Of a stretch of 64,000 bases of DNA, positions 10,111 through 20,053 are shown in pieces. The stretch spans positions 4,004,501 to 4,068,500 of the forward strand of contig JADKFX010000001.1 of assembly GCA_016717265.1 (NCBI GenBank). Reading direction: 5' to 3'. The DNA is from Saprospiraceae bacterium (GTDB lineage Bacteria; Bacteroidota; Bacteroidia; Chitinophagales; Saprospiraceae). Positions within the stretch are counted from its first letter, which is position 1, and every line of letters starts with the position of its first letter. The notes beneath the pieces were generated by a model. The model was not told the DNA's origin. It was given only the letters and a program-made list of their open reading frames with translations, and did no database searches. Both the position numbers and the translations under genes were made by a program.

Positions 10111-12354
10111 ATGCTCAAATATTTTAACTACTTGTTGAAGGCTGCAATATGGATTTTTATGACATTTTGTTCTTTGCAACTTGAGGCCACTCATATAATT
10201 GGCGGGGATATTAGTTACCGATGCCTGGGAGGTCAAGAATATGAGATCCGATTAACCCTAAGAAGGGATTGTATTAATGGCAATCCTGGTTTTGACAATC
10301 CAGCCAATCTGGGAATTTTTGATTCAAAAGGGAAACTCCAGATAAATCTTGGCCAAAATGGTGTATTGTTAATGCCGTATCGGACAGATGATACCCTAAA
10401 TGAAGTTTTACGCGAAAATTGCGGTATCATCGGTGGTGATTTGTGTGTACACACCACGACCTATAAAGACACCTTAACTTTACCCTATGTAACAGGCGGA
10501 TATATTTTAGCTTATCAGCGGTGTTGCAGAAATTACACAATTTTAAATATTGTCGATCCGCTTGCAACAGGAGCCACTTATACCGTTCATATAACCGAGA
10601 ATGCTTTGTTAAATTGCAATTCAAGTCCAGTTTTAAGTCCTTATCCACCCATTTATATATGTGGCGATCAACCGATTAAATTTCATCTGGCAGCAATCGA
10701 TGAAGAAGGAGATTCCCTGGTTTATAATTTATGTAACCCCTATTTAGGTGCAGATCAAACAAGACCAGCTCCATCTCCACCATCATCACCACCCTATGCT
10801 TCTGTTAGCTTTAAGCCACCCTATAATTTTCTTGATATGATTGGTGGAAATCCTGCATTAGCAATAGATCCAAAAACGGGTATTATGACAGGATTTGCAG
10901 TACCTATTATAGCTCAATATTTAATTGCTTATTGTGTAGAAGAATACCGCAATGGTAAATTACTTTCCATTTTGCGAAGAGATTTTCAAATTAATGTCAG
11001 AATATGCAATTCTGTACCTAAAGCAAATTTTGAATATACCCTAAATACCTGTTCTGATCCTATTGAATTAAAAATTCTCGATCAATCAACAGATCTATTT
11101 TCTCAGATAAATTTTTGGGATTGGAAAGTGATTTTGAATTCAATAGAATACAATTCTTCTAACCAAAATCCAAGCTTTAAATTTCAGGATACCGGACTTG
11201 CAAAAGTACAATTAGTAATACGCTCGAAAGAATTATGCAATGATACATTGATACAGAATATATTTATTAAATCTGTCAAACCAACTTTTGATAGTTTAAA
11301 CTATACTATTTGCAGAGGAGATTCCATAAATTTAATCAAATCATTTAATACCAATGCAAGATATACCTGGACACCTGCTACGGGTTTATCCTGTGCGAAT
11401 TGTCCAAATCCAAGAGCAAGTCCACAAAAAGATACAAAATACGTATTGACTACAAGCGATAGCACTTGCACACGAGCAGATAGTCAATTTGTTTTTGTAA
11501 AAAATTGCACTATTGATTCCTGCGCGATTGAAATTCGAAAAACATGTTTAGCGAATGGGATGATAGAACTTGCAGCAATTGATGCATATGGGAAATTGAT
11601 TCAAGCGAAACCAAGAGTTCATGAATTATTTTGGGATATAAAACAAAGCCAACAGGACCCAGCTGTTTCCTTGCTCAATCGCAATCCAATTTTATTAAGG
11701 GCTCATCGCATATTTAGTTTAACTTCCAAGATATATAACTGGGAGCAGGGAGTCCCTAAAACCATAGAGTTTGCAAACATTTGCAAACGCATTTTAATAG
11801 ATTCTTCTAATCTCGAATGCGCTGGTCCCTGTGCAGAAATTCAATTCATTCTTTCTTCCTGTGAAGATGACTATGATCAGGAACATAATTTAAACTTTCC
11901 TAGCGCTATTTGTGAATCTATTTGCAGTAATGCATGCAATTATATTGTTGCGCTATTTGAAACAAATGGAACTTTAATTGATCCTTCAAAATATAAAATT
12001 AAATGGTCCACTGGTGGAACTGGAGCTTATGTAATGATGATGGGACCTTATTACAATACACTCACCGCGGAAGTTCAATATGGAGATTGTATATGGTATG
12101 GAAGATATTGGAAACGTTGTAAAAATTATTCAGGAAATTTTCAATCGAATTCTAGTGGTTGGAATTTAATTACTGATGGAATTATAGACATTCAGAAAAC
12201 GCAAGAACTTATTCGTCAATCAGAATCCAGTGCCATTTATAATTTGACAGGACAGTTAATTGAAAAAAGTCAAATTGAAAATTTGCAAAAAGGAATGTAT
12301 TTTCTTCTTATAGGGGAGGACGCACAACAGAAAGTCTATAAATTTATTAAGTAA
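10111..12354 (+). CDS. THIIGGD-type secreted surface protein with T9SS-like tail
   Basis: 747 residues. A signal peptide ends near LEATHIIGGD, the start of a module seen at the N terminus of many large Bacteroidota surface proteins (THIIGGDI...CLGG...RRDC). The middle contains PKD/Ig-like strands (for example ARYTWTPATGLSC) and many Cys residues. The last ~45 residues (IYNLTGQLIEKSQ to QQKVYKFIK) resemble a short type A T9SS sorting domain. Its stop is 17 bases ahead of the first TPR-CHAT gene, so the two are probably on one transcript. It is therefore a candidate partner or substrate of that protease, but nothing in the sequence proves this. Confidence 0.8.
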   Translation: MLKYFNYLLKAAIWIFMTFCSLQLEATHIIGGDISYRCLGGQEYEIRLTLRRDCINGNPGFDNPANLGIFDSKGKLQINLGQNGVLLMPYRTDDTLNEVLRENCGIIGGDLCVHTTTYKDTLTLPYVTGGYILAYQRCCRNYTILNIVDPLATGATYTVHITENALLNCNSSPVLSPYPPIYICGDQPIKFHLAAIDEEGDSLVYNLCNPYLGADQTRPAPSPPSSPPYASVSFKPPYNFLDMIGGNPALAIDPKTGIMTGFAVPIIAQYLIAYCVEEYRNGKLLSILRRDFQINVRICNSVPKANFEYTLNTCSDPIELKILDQSTDLFSQINFWDWKVILNSIEYNSSNQNPSFKFQDTGLAKVQLVIRSKELCNDTLIQNIFIKSVKPTFDSLNYTICRGDSINLIKSFNTNARYTWTPATGLSCANCPNPRASPQKDTKYVLTTSDSTCTRADSQFVFVKNCTIDSCAIEIRKTCLANGMIELAAIDAYGKLIQAKPRVHELFWDIKQSQQDPAVSLLNRNPILLRAHRIFSLTSKIYNWEQGVPKTIEFANICKRILIDSSNLECAGPCAEIQFILSSCEDDYDQEHNLNFPSAICESICSNACNYIVALFETNGTLIDPSKYKIKWSTGGTGAYVMMMGPYYNTLTAEVQYGDCIWYGRYWKRCKNYSGNFQSNSSGWNLITDGIIDIQKTQELIRQSESSAIYNLTGQLIEKSQIENLQKGMYFLLIGEDAQQKVYKFIK

Positions 12355-12371
12355 ATTGATATTACAAAGCC

Positions 12372-15269
12372 ATGTATATTCAATTTATTCTAATTGGGTT
12401 AATCGTTTTCTGTGATTCAGAATTAAAGGCACAAAATTCAGATTCACTTATTATTAATAGGAAGGTAGATAGTCTAATGCAAGTTGTACAGGACTATTTA
12501 GATATATTTGATTTTCAAAAAGCATTAGAAATAAATTCTGCCGCTGAAACCATAGCTTTACAAAAATTTGGCCACTATTCTTATTTATATGGCAAAACTA
12601 GTTTTAATCGTGGAAGAATATATGACCATAAATCTGAATTTACCAATGCAGTAAAATGGTATCTTGAATCGTTATCAATATTTGAAGAAACTAAAATTAA
12701 ACCAACCTTTGATATAATTAAAAACCTAAATAAATTAGGCAATATTTATAGAATATTAGGTCAATTTGAAATTGCGGAATCTTGTCTATTGGAGTCTCTT
12801 AATTTACAAGAAAGCCAAATTGAAGCAAATCCAATAGAATTTGCCTTTTGCTTAAATAATCTTGGAATAATCTATTTCTCTTTAAGTCAATATGAAAATG
12901 CTGAGTTGTATTACCATCGTGCATTATCCATAAAAGAAAAGAGCGTAGGTAAAAGACATCCCGATTTTGCAGTAAGTTTGAACTGCCTAGCAAATCTATA
13001 TTCTACATTAGAAAATTATCAAAAAGCAAATCTCTTATATTTACAAGCCAAAGAAATTTATGACATAAATCAAAATACAAAAAGTGCTGAATATGCATTA
13101 TTACTAAATAATCTTGGAATTAATAATTTACAGCAGAATAACTTTGAATTATCTGAAAAATATTACCTAAAAGCAATCTCAATTCAACATGAATTGCTTG
13201 GAAATGAACATCCTGAGTATGCAACGAGTATAAATAACTTAGCCGCACTTTATTTCAAAATAGGTAAATTACCACAAGCTGATTCACTATTTTTAGAAGC
13301 CAGCTCAATTTGGCTTAAAACACTTGGAGAAGCACATCCTGAATACTTAGCTAGCCAAAATAATTTGGCTGCAATTTATTTTGCAATAAGTAATTTTGAA
13401 AAGGCAAAAGCAATTCTTAAAAAAACAAATGCAATTTGCAAAAAATTACTTGGTGAAAAGCACCCTGATTATATTCTAAATCTCATAAATTTAGTAAGTA
13501 TTTATTGGCTTACAAAAGATTTTGATACAATTAAATCATATCTATCAGAAGTAATGAGTGCTGAAAAAACAATATTATATCAAGCTTCAAATTACCTTAC
13601 TGAGTTTGAATTATCGAAATTTATTCAAAATTTTTCAGAAAAACAGAATATTGCATTATCAATTAATCAAGAAAGCTTGAATTTAAACGAAATTTGTTTT
13701 GACAATGCACTTTTCTTTAAAGGATTTATACTTAACGCCAGTGTGCAATTAAATAGACTAATTAAATTGGATACTAAAAATTATGAAAAATTACAATTTT
13801 GGAAGCATTGCAATCAAAATTTAGCTACACTATATGCAACGAAAGTTGTCGATAGAGATAGTCAAAATTTTGAATCTCTAATTGAAATTGCAAATACACT
13901 AGAAAAGGAACTCATTCAAACTGTAAAGGATTTCAAAAAAACGAACATGCAAGTTTATTGGAAAGACGTACAAAATAAATTAACGAATAAAGAAGCTGCT
14001 ATTGAATTTGTTAGCTACTCCTTATCAAACTCTGAGTTCAATACAGACAGCATAATGTATGCTGCATTATTACTTAAACCTGATGAAAGCCAACCTATAT
14101 TTATTTCCCTTTTCGAGGAAAAATCATTAGATTCTTTATTACAATTAAATGCAGAGCGGAAAACTGATTATGTAAACAATCTATATTCAATTGCAGGCCG
14201 AGGTGCTGTTGCATTAGAAACTCCAAAAAGAACTTTATATGAAATGATCTGGGAGCCAATAGAAAAATATATGGAAGGAATCAAAACGATTTATTTTTCT
14301 CCAAGTGGATTACTGCACAGAATTAATTTGGATGCAATACCTGTTTCGGAATCCGAAACATTAGCCGATAAATATAGACTCATTGAATTGAATAGCACCC
14401 GTCAATTGGTTATCCCGGATCAAGTCGAAATAGTGAATAACGATGCCGTATTATACGGGGGAATACAATTTGAAGCAGACACCACATTTCATAAAAATGA
14501 ACCTGTAATTGCATCCCGATCAAGAGGAGAATTATCTTTTTCTAGTGTCGACTCAAGCCTGCGAGGGGGAAGTTGGAGTTATTTACCTGGAACTGCACGA
14601 GAAATAAATTCAATTGAAAGTATTTTGAAAAAATCAAAAGTAAAAATAACTTTGAAAACGGGAAATGGTGCTACAGAGGAATCATTTAAAAACTTAGGAG
14701 CAAATAATACATCTTCACCGCGAATATTACACATAGCAACACATGGATACTTTTTTGAAGATCTAATAAAAAGTAGTCAAAAGTCAGAAATTAATAGTCA
14801 AAATGAAAATGTTTTTAAAATGTCTGATCATCCGATGCTACGTTCAGGATTAATCATGGCAGGAGGAAATGCAACTTGGCAAGGTAAACAAACAATAGAA
14901 GGAAGAGAAGATGGAATATTAACTGCCTATGAAATTAGCCAAATGAATTTATCCAATACTGAACTAGTAGTGCTCTCGGCTTGCGAAACCGGATTAGGAG
15001 ACATTCAAGGAAATGAAGGAGTGTATGGATTGCAGCGCGCCTTTAAAATTGCCGGTGCAAAATATCTCATCATGAGTCTTTGGCAAGTACCCGATAAGCA
15101 AACTTCATTGTTGATGACTACTTTTTATAAGAAATGGTTGAATGCCGAAGGTCCCGACAACGGCGGGAAAAAAATGACTATTCCGGATGCATTTCATGCA
15201 GCACAAAAAGAACTGCGAGAAATTGGATTGGATCCATATCAGTGGGCGGGGTTTGTACTTGTGGAGTAA
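12372..15269 (+). CDS. TPR-CHAT protease, array member 1
   Basis: 965 residues, predicted exported caspase-like cysteine protease. Signal peptide to about A20/Q21. TPRs run from about residue 101 to 385: six full 42-residue kinesin-light-chain-like units plus a part unit, more diverged than in other members. A helical linker follows, then the CHAT domain in the last ~370 residues. The dyad is H791 (HIATHG) and C871 (SACETG), 80 residues apart. From base 14053 on, the gene is almost identical to member 2, while the upstream half is not, so the catalytic half was exchanged or copied recently. The start ATG at 12372 is 17 bases after the surface-protein gene, implying co-transcription. CHAT stands for Caspase HetF Associated with TPRs; the substrate is unknown. 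Confidence 0.92.
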   Translation: MYIQFILIGLIVFCDSELKAQNSDSLIINRKVDSLMQVVQDYLDIFDFQKALEINSAAETIALQKFGHYSYLYGKTSFNRGRIYDHKSEFTNAVKWYLESLSIFEETKIKPTFDIIKNLNKLGNIYRILGQFEIAESCLLESLNLQESQIEANPIEFAFCLNNLGIIYFSLSQYENAELYYHRALSIKEKSVGKRHPDFAVSLNCLANLYSTLENYQKANLLYLQAKEIYDINQNTKSAEYALLLNNLGINNLQQNNFELSEKYYLKAISIQHELLGNEHPEYATSINNLAALYFKIGKLPQADSLFLEASSIWLKTLGEAHPEYLASQNNLAAIYFAISNFEKAKAILKKTNAICKKLLGEKHPDYILNLINLVSIYWLTKDFDTIKSYLSEVMSAEKTILYQASNYLTEFELSKFIQNFSEKQNIALSINQESLNLNEICFDNALFFKGFILNASVQLNRLIKLDTKNYEKLQFWKHCNQNLATLYATKVVDRDSQNFESLIEIANTLEKELIQTVKDFKKTNMQVYWKDVQNKLTNKEAAIEFVSYSLSNSEFNTDSIMYAALLLKPDESQPIFISLFEEKSLDSLLQLNAERKTDYVNNLYSIAGRGAVALETPKRTLYEMIWEPIEKYMEGIKTIYFSPSGLLHRINLDAIPVSESETLADKYRLIELNSTRQLVIPDQVEIVNNDAVLYGGIQFEADTTFHKNEPVIASRSRGELSFSSVDSSLRGGSWSYLPGTAREINSIESILKKSKVKITLKTGNGATEESFKNLGANNTSSPRILHIATHGYFFEDLIKSSQKSEINSQNENVFKMSDHPMLRSGLIMAGGNATWQGKQTIEGREDGILTAYEISQMNLSNTELVVLSACETGLGDIQGNEGVYGLQRAFKIAGAKYLIMSLWQVPDKQTSLLMTTFYKKWLNAEGPDNGGKKMTIPDAFHAAQKELREIGLDPYQWAGFVLVE
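15152..15168. repeat. Small GC-rich near-palindrome inside CHAT coding region (member 1)
   Basis: A 17-base near-palindrome (TCCCG....CGGGA type) encodes part of an extra AEGPDNGGKK segment just before MTIPDAF. The same insert is present in member 2 (19115-19131), member 7 (36051-36067, perfect 7-base arms) and member 10 (45551-45567). It is absent at the same place in members 4, 8 and 9, which read directly into MTIP. Confidence 0.65.
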
Positions 15270-15312
15270 TCAATTTTTTATTCTTGCTCTTCTTTTCTAA
15301 AGTAATTTATTC

Positions 15313-15440
15313 GGTTTCGTCAGCATTTGTATCAATGGAATAATGATTATTTCATTCTCGCTCTCATTCTCCCTCTTTTCCTTGCGGTCTGCATGCTGAC
15401 AAGCCTAATGGCTTCGTCAGCATTTGTGTCGGTGGAATAA
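15313..15440 (+). repeat. Two decayed copies of a CHAT-gene 3' end with a short CT tract
   Basis: Bases 15313-15343 and 15410-15440 are 31-base direct repeats differing at four positions. Each resembles the final codons of the array genes (GFVLVE-stop, compare 19213-19234 and 45649-45669). The first copy is followed at 15351-15376 by a CT-rich tract like the one after member 2. I read them as leftovers of duplicated gene ends. The rest of 15270-15683 has no gene. Confidence 0.55.
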
Positions 15441-15442
15441 AC

Positions 15443-15559
15443 TTGAACATTGAAAATTGTTTGTTGAATATTGAAGAAATAGTCAATATTTTCCAAAGAC
15501 ATCGTAGTGGAAAAAATTGAATCAAATCAATTTTCCAATGCTCAATATGCAATGTTCAA
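15443..15559. repeat. Imperfect nested inverted repeat upstream of member 2
   Basis: Bases 15443-15452 pair exactly with 15550-15559. Inside, 15467-15474 pairs with 15483-15490. The region also repeats ATTG/CAATG-type words on both strands. It may be a small non-autonomous repeat element or a regulatory RNA structure; no terminal duplication was established. Confidence 0.4.
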
Positions 15560-15683
15560 TACACAATGTCATTATTGTACAAACACTCAAATCCAAACCC
15601 ATGCTGGATTCAGGCCATGTTTATTTTAGCGTGGTAGTTTTTATAAAAAAATGTTTATTTTTAATGGCATAAAACCTCATTTG

Positions 15684-18600
15684 ATGAAATACGCAATTCT
15701 ATTTTTACTGGTATCAACTCTAACTGGTGTTTCCGCACAAACGGTCGATTCAGATACTATCAAACGGGTTGACAGCCTCATTAAAGTTTCCCGTGAGCTG
15801 ACAGGTAAGAAAGATTTTCAAAAAGCATTAGAATTGAATGCTATCGCTGAAAAGCTTGCATTGGAAAAGTTTGGGAAAGAGTCCGCAGCATATGGCAGTT
15901 GTTGTTTCAACCGAGGTAGAGTGAGTAGGAATAAAGGTGATTACCCCGAGGCCGAAAAATGGTACCTTGAATCCAAAGCCATCCGGGAAAAAGTGCTTGG
16001 AAAGGAGCATCCGGATTATGCCTTAAACCTGACCAGCCTCGCAATCCTTTACAAAGACATGGGCAACTACGAAAAAGCCGAACCGCTATACCTTGAATCC
16101 AAAGCCATCCGGGAAAAAGTGCTGGGAAAGGAGCATCCGGATTATGCCTCTAGCCTGAACAGCCTCGCAATCCTTTACAAAGACATGGGCAACTACGAAA
16201 AAGCCGAACCGCTATACATCGAAGCCAAAGCCATCCAGGAAAAAGTGCTGGGAAAGGAGCATCCGGATTATGCCTCTAGCCTGAACAGCCTCGCAATCCT
16301 TTACAAAGACATGGGCAACTACGAAAAAGCCGAACCGCTATACCTTGAATCCACAGCTATCCGGGAAAAAGTGTTGGGAAAGGAGCATCCGGATTATGCG
16401 TCTAGCCTGAACAACCACGCAACCCTTTACAAATACATGGGCAACTACGAAAAAGCCGAGCCACTCTGCCTTGAAGCCAAAACCATCCGGGAAAAAGTGC
16501 TGGGAAAAGAGCATCCGGATTATGCCTCTAGCCTGAACAGCCTCGCAAACCTTTACAAAGACATGGGCAACTACGAAAAAGCCGAACCGCTCTGCCTCGA
16601 ATCCAAAGCCATCAGGGAAAAAGTGCTGGGAAAGGAGCATCGCGATTATGCCTCTAGCCTGTACAACCTCGCAATCCTTTACAAAGACATGGGCAACTAC
16701 GAAAAAGCCGAACCGCTATACCTTGAATCCAAAGCTATCCGGGAAAAAGTGCTGGGAAAGGAGCATCCGGATTATACCTCTAGCCTGAACAGCCTCGCAA
16801 CCCTTTACAAAGACATGGGCAACTACGAAAAAGCCGAACCGCTATACATCGAAGCCAAAGCCATCCGCGAAAAAGTGTCGGGAAAGGAAAATCTCGACTA
16901 TGCTAATAGCCTGAACAACCTGGCAAACCTATATTTGGATCTGGGCAACTACGAAAAAGCCGAACCACTATACATCGAAGCCAAAACCATCCGCGAAAAA
17001 GTGTCGGGAAAGGAGCTTCCAGACTATGCTCGAAGCCTGAACAACCTGGCAATTCTGTACAGTAGGATAGGCAAATACGAGAAATCCGAACCGCTTTACC
17101 TGAAAGCCAAACCCATTTTTGAAAAAGTGGTGGGAAAGGAGAGTCTTGATTACGCCGTGTTCCTGGAGAACTTCGCAGATTTTGTCGGTAATATAGGCAA
17201 TTATGAAAAAGCCGAACCGCTATACCTTGAAGCCAAAAGTATTTACGAAAAAGTGCTGGGAAAGGAGCACCCTGTTTATGCGATAAGCCTAACCAGCCTC
17301 GCGATCCTTTACAAAAATTTGGGCAACTACGAAAAAGCCGAGCGGCTCTGCCTCGAAGCCAAACCCATCTTTGAAAAAGTGCTGGGAAAGGAGAATCCCA
17401 ATAATTCGAGTAACTTGGGAAACCTCGCGGATTTGTATGAAAGACTAAGTCGATTTTCTCTATCTGCACCTTTACTTGCAGAAGTGTACTCCCTGAACCA
17501 AGCAAGGCTGTCGAAAGCCATTTCTTTTCTTTCCGAACAAGAACTCGCAATCTACACGGCTACTTTTCAAAAACAAGCAGACGCTTTGGGATCCTATATC
17601 CTCGCTCGTCTTACTCCGGGAACAATAGGAGCAGAATTTGACCAAGCAGGAATCCTGCCAGCCCTCCAATATAGCAATGCCCTTTTTTACAAGGGCTTCC
17701 TGCTTACTGCCACCACTCAGATAAATACACTGTTAGCGTCAACCCCGGAAACACAAGAAATCAACCTTCGCTCAAAAAGCTACCGTCGCCGCCTGGCAGT
17801 CGAATATGCCAAACCTATTGCAGATCGAAAGAATGTAGCCGAACTGGAAGAAAAGACCAATTCCGCTGAAAAAGAACTTGCTCGCACCATGGCAGGTTAC
17901 GCAGAAGCGAAGCGACAAGTAAAATGGGAAGAGGTCATGTCCACTCTAAAAAAGGAAGAAGCAGCTATAGAGTTTGTTTCTTTTAAAGTGAATTTTCCAA
18001 GATTTACAGACAGCCTAATGTATGCTGCATTATTACTTAAACCTGATGAAAGCCAACCTATATTTATTTCCCTTTTCGAGGAAAAATCATTAGATTCTTT
18101 ATTACAATTAAATGCAGAGCGGAAAACTGATTATGTAAACAATCTATATTCAATTGCAGGCCGAGGTGCTGTTGCATTAGAAACTCCAAAAAGAACTTTA
18201 TATGAAATGATCTGGGAGCCAATAGAAAAATATATGGAAGGAATCAAAACGATTTATTTTTCTCCAAGTGGATTACTGCACAGAATTAATTTGGATGCAA
18301 TACCTGTTTCGGAATCCGAAACATTAGCCGATAAATATAGACTCATTGAATTGAATAGCACCCGTCAATTGGTTATCCCGGATCAAGTCGAAATAGTGAA
18401 TAACGATGCCGTATTATACGGGGGAATACAATTTGAAGCAGACACCACATTTCATAAAAATGAACCTGTAATTGCATCCCGATCAAGAGGAGAATTATCT
18501 TTTTCTAGTGTCGACTCAAGCCTGCGAGGGGGAAGTTGGAGTTATTTACCTGGAACTGCACGAGAAATAAATTCAATTGAAAGTATTTTGAAAAAATCAA

Positions 18601-19232
18601 AAGTAAAAATAACTTTGAAAACGGGAAATGGTGCTACAGAGGAATCATTTAAAAACTTAGGAGCAAATAATACATCTTCACCGCGAATATTACACATAGC
18701 AACACATGGATACTTTTTTGAAGATCTAATAAAAAGTAGTCAAAAGTCAGAAATTAATAGTCAAAATGAAAATGTTTTTAAAATGTCTGATCATCCGATG
18801 CTACGTTCAGGATTAATCATGGCAGGAGGAAATGCAACTTGGCAAGGTAAACAAACAATAGAAGGAAGAGAAGATGGAATATTAACTGCCTATGAAATTA
18901 GCCAAATGAATTTATCCAATACTGAACTAGTAGTGCTCTCGGCTTGCGAAACCGGATTAGGAGACATTCAAGGAAATGAAGGAGTGTATGGATTGCAGCG
19001 CGCCTTTAAAATTGCCGGAGCAAAATATCTCATCATGTCGCTTTGGCAGGTTCCGGATAAACAAACTTCCTTATTGATGACTACTTTTTATAAGAAATGG
19101 TTGAATGCCGAAAGTCCCGACAACGGCGGGAAAAAAATGACTATTCCGGATGCATTTCATGCAGCACAAAAAGAACTGCGAGAAATTGGATTGGATCCAT
19201 ATCAGTGGGCGGGGTTTGTATTGATGGAATAA
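15684..19232 (+). CDS. TPR-CHAT protease, array member 2 (longest TPR tract)
   Basis: 1182 residues from ATG 15684. I prefer this over 15651 because it gives an 18-residue signal peptide followed by Gln19, as in most other members. TPRs: eleven full 42-residue units from K98, then a part unit to about residue 590, the largest number in the array. The first seven are nearly identical at DNA level. CHAT dyad H1008 and C1088, spacing 80. The TPR half is richer in G+C than the CHAT half. The change coincides with base 18016, where near-identity to member 1 begins, marking a chimeric joint. Stop is followed by a long CT satellite. Function as an exported TPR-guided protease is inferred from the family. 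Confidence 0.92.
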   Translation: MKYAILFLLVSTLTGVSAQTVDSDTIKRVDSLIKVSRELTGKKDFQKALELNAIAEKLALEKFGKESAAYGSCCFNRGRVSRNKGDYPEAEKWYLESKAIREKVLGKEHPDYALNLTSLAILYKDMGNYEKAEPLYLESKAIREKVLGKEHPDYASSLNSLAILYKDMGNYEKAEPLYIEAKAIQEKVLGKEHPDYASSLNSLAILYKDMGNYEKAEPLYLESTAIREKVLGKEHPDYASSLNNHATLYKYMGNYEKAEPLCLEAKTIREKVLGKEHPDYASSLNSLANLYKDMGNYEKAEPLCLESKAIREKVLGKEHRDYASSLYNLAILYKDMGNYEKAEPLYLESKAIREKVLGKEHPDYTSSLNSLATLYKDMGNYEKAEPLYIEAKAIREKVSGKENLDYANSLNNLANLYLDLGNYEKAEPLYIEAKTIREKVSGKELPDYARSLNNLAILYSRIGKYEKSEPLYLKAKPIFEKVVGKESLDYAVFLENFADFVGNIGNYEKAEPLYLEAKSIYEKVLGKEHPVYAISLTSLAILYKNLGNYEKAERLCLEAKPIFEKVLGKENPNNSSNLGNLADLYERLSRFSLSAPLLAEVYSLNQARLSKAISFLSEQELAIYTATFQKQADALGSYILARLTPGTIGAEFDQAGILPALQYSNALFYKGFLLTATTQINTLLASTPETQEINLRSKSYRRRLAVEYAKPIADRKNVAELEEKTNSAEKELARTMAGYAEAKRQVKWEEVMSTLKKEEAAIEFVSFKVNFPRFTDSLMYAALLLKPDESQPIFISLFEEKSLDSLLQLNAERKTDYVNNLYSIAGRGAVALETPKRTLYEMIWEPIEKYMEGIKTIYFSPSGLLHRINLDAIPVSESETLADKYRLIELNSTRQLVIPDQVEIVNNDAVLYGGIQFEADTTFHKNEPVIASRSRGELSFSSVDSSLRGGSWSYLPGTAREINSIESILKKSKVKITLKTGNGATEESFKNLGANNTSSPRILHIATHGYFFEDLIKSSQKSEINSQNENVFKMSDHPMLRSGLIMAGGNATWQGKQTIEGREDGILTAYEISQMNLSNTELVVLSACETGLGDIQGNEGVYGLQRAFKIAGAKYLIMSLWQVPDKQTSLLMTTFYKKWLNAESPDNGGKKMTIPDAFHAAQKELREIGLDPYQWAGFVLME
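15975..16856 (+). repeat. Seven tandem 126-bp near-identical TPR-coding units
   Basis: The unit encodes 42 residues beginning KAIREKVLGKEHPDYASSLN. The 126-base spacing is exact (for example 15975, 16101 and 16857 start equivalent codons), and units differ at only a few bases. Four more diverged units follow to about 17360. Such identity points to recent copy-number change by slippage or unequal crossing over. Confidence 0.9.
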
Positions 19233-19240
19233 ACATTTTT

Positions 19241-19592
19241 CATTCTCATTCTCGCTCTATATTTTCGTTCTATATTCCCGTTTTCATTCTCGCTCTATAT
19301 TCCCGTTCTCGTTCTCATTCTCGCTCTATATTCTCGCTCTACATTCCCGCTCTCGTTCTCATTCTCGCTCTATATTCCCGCTCCATATTCCCGCTCTATA
19401 TTCTCGCTCTATATTCCCGCTCTATATCCTCGTTCTCGTTCTCATTCCCGCTCTATATTCCGGTTCTCATTTTCGCTCTACATTCCAGTTCTCATTCTCA
19501 TTCTCGCTCTATATTCCCGTTCTCATTCCAGTTCTCGTTCTCATTCTCGCTCTATATTCCCGCTCTATATTCCCGTTCTATATTCCCGTTCC
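19241..19592 (+). repeat. CT-rich satellite after member 2
   Basis: About 350 bases built from the words CTCTATATTCCCG, ATTCTC and GTTCTCG in varying order. The + strand is almost entirely pyrimidine apart from A in ATATT and ATT. It starts nine bases after the stop codon and would form a pyrimidine-rich 3' region of the transcript. A similar block follows member 10. It is not a CRISPR array because it has no constant repeat with unique spacers. Confidence 0.9.
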
Positions 19593-20053
19593 CTTTCCAA
19601 CTCAATTGTTTAGTTTCTGATTGACTATTCTTCTCCTACTATATCTCAACTTGCATTTAGGTTTTTTGATTGAACTGAATAGAATCAAAATTATACCCCG
19701 ATATTGCATTTTAGATGCAACTTATTAAATGAAGCAAATATTCATTTCATAATCAAATTATAGAATTTATAGCTTATCATATCCTGACCTATGGACTAAT
19801 CAATGCAATAATTCAAAATTCGGGTCTAAATTAACTTTAATTATAGATTGTCAGTATAAAAATGAATATTTAATTATTAACTATATTTAAATTTTGGCGA
19901 ATTCAAATAAGTTGATTTTAGATCACAGATAAAAAATAAATAAAACGACTTACTTTTCAAGACATTTGAATAATAATTTGTTTTCTTTGTTGATAAATAG
20001 CAACTAAAAATTAAATTAAAAATTGAATATTCTATCGAATTGAAAGAAAATTT
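19593..20053. other. AT-rich spacer before member 3, no gene seen
   Basis: About 460 bases of low-G+C DNA after the satellite. It presumably carries the promoter of the member 3-4 unit, but I found no exact TAnnTTTG box at a convincing distance. No RNA gene was recognised. Confidence 0.5.

Noticed and set aside
15975..17360. Regular repeats considered as a CRISPR array
   Set aside because: The 126-base period is coding, in frame and TPR-like, with no unique spacers and no cas genes nearby.
16903..17550. 215-codon frame on the - strand opposite member 2
   Set aside because: Shadow of the highly repetitive TPR and linker coding sequence; composition and lack of any motif argue against a gene.
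19097..19624. Open frame through the CT satellite encoding Ser/Arg/Tyr/Pro-rich repeats, and similar frames at 45641-46056
   Set aside because: They arise from the repeated words, start inside the CHAT gene in another frame and have no family or signal. The repeat explains them fully.
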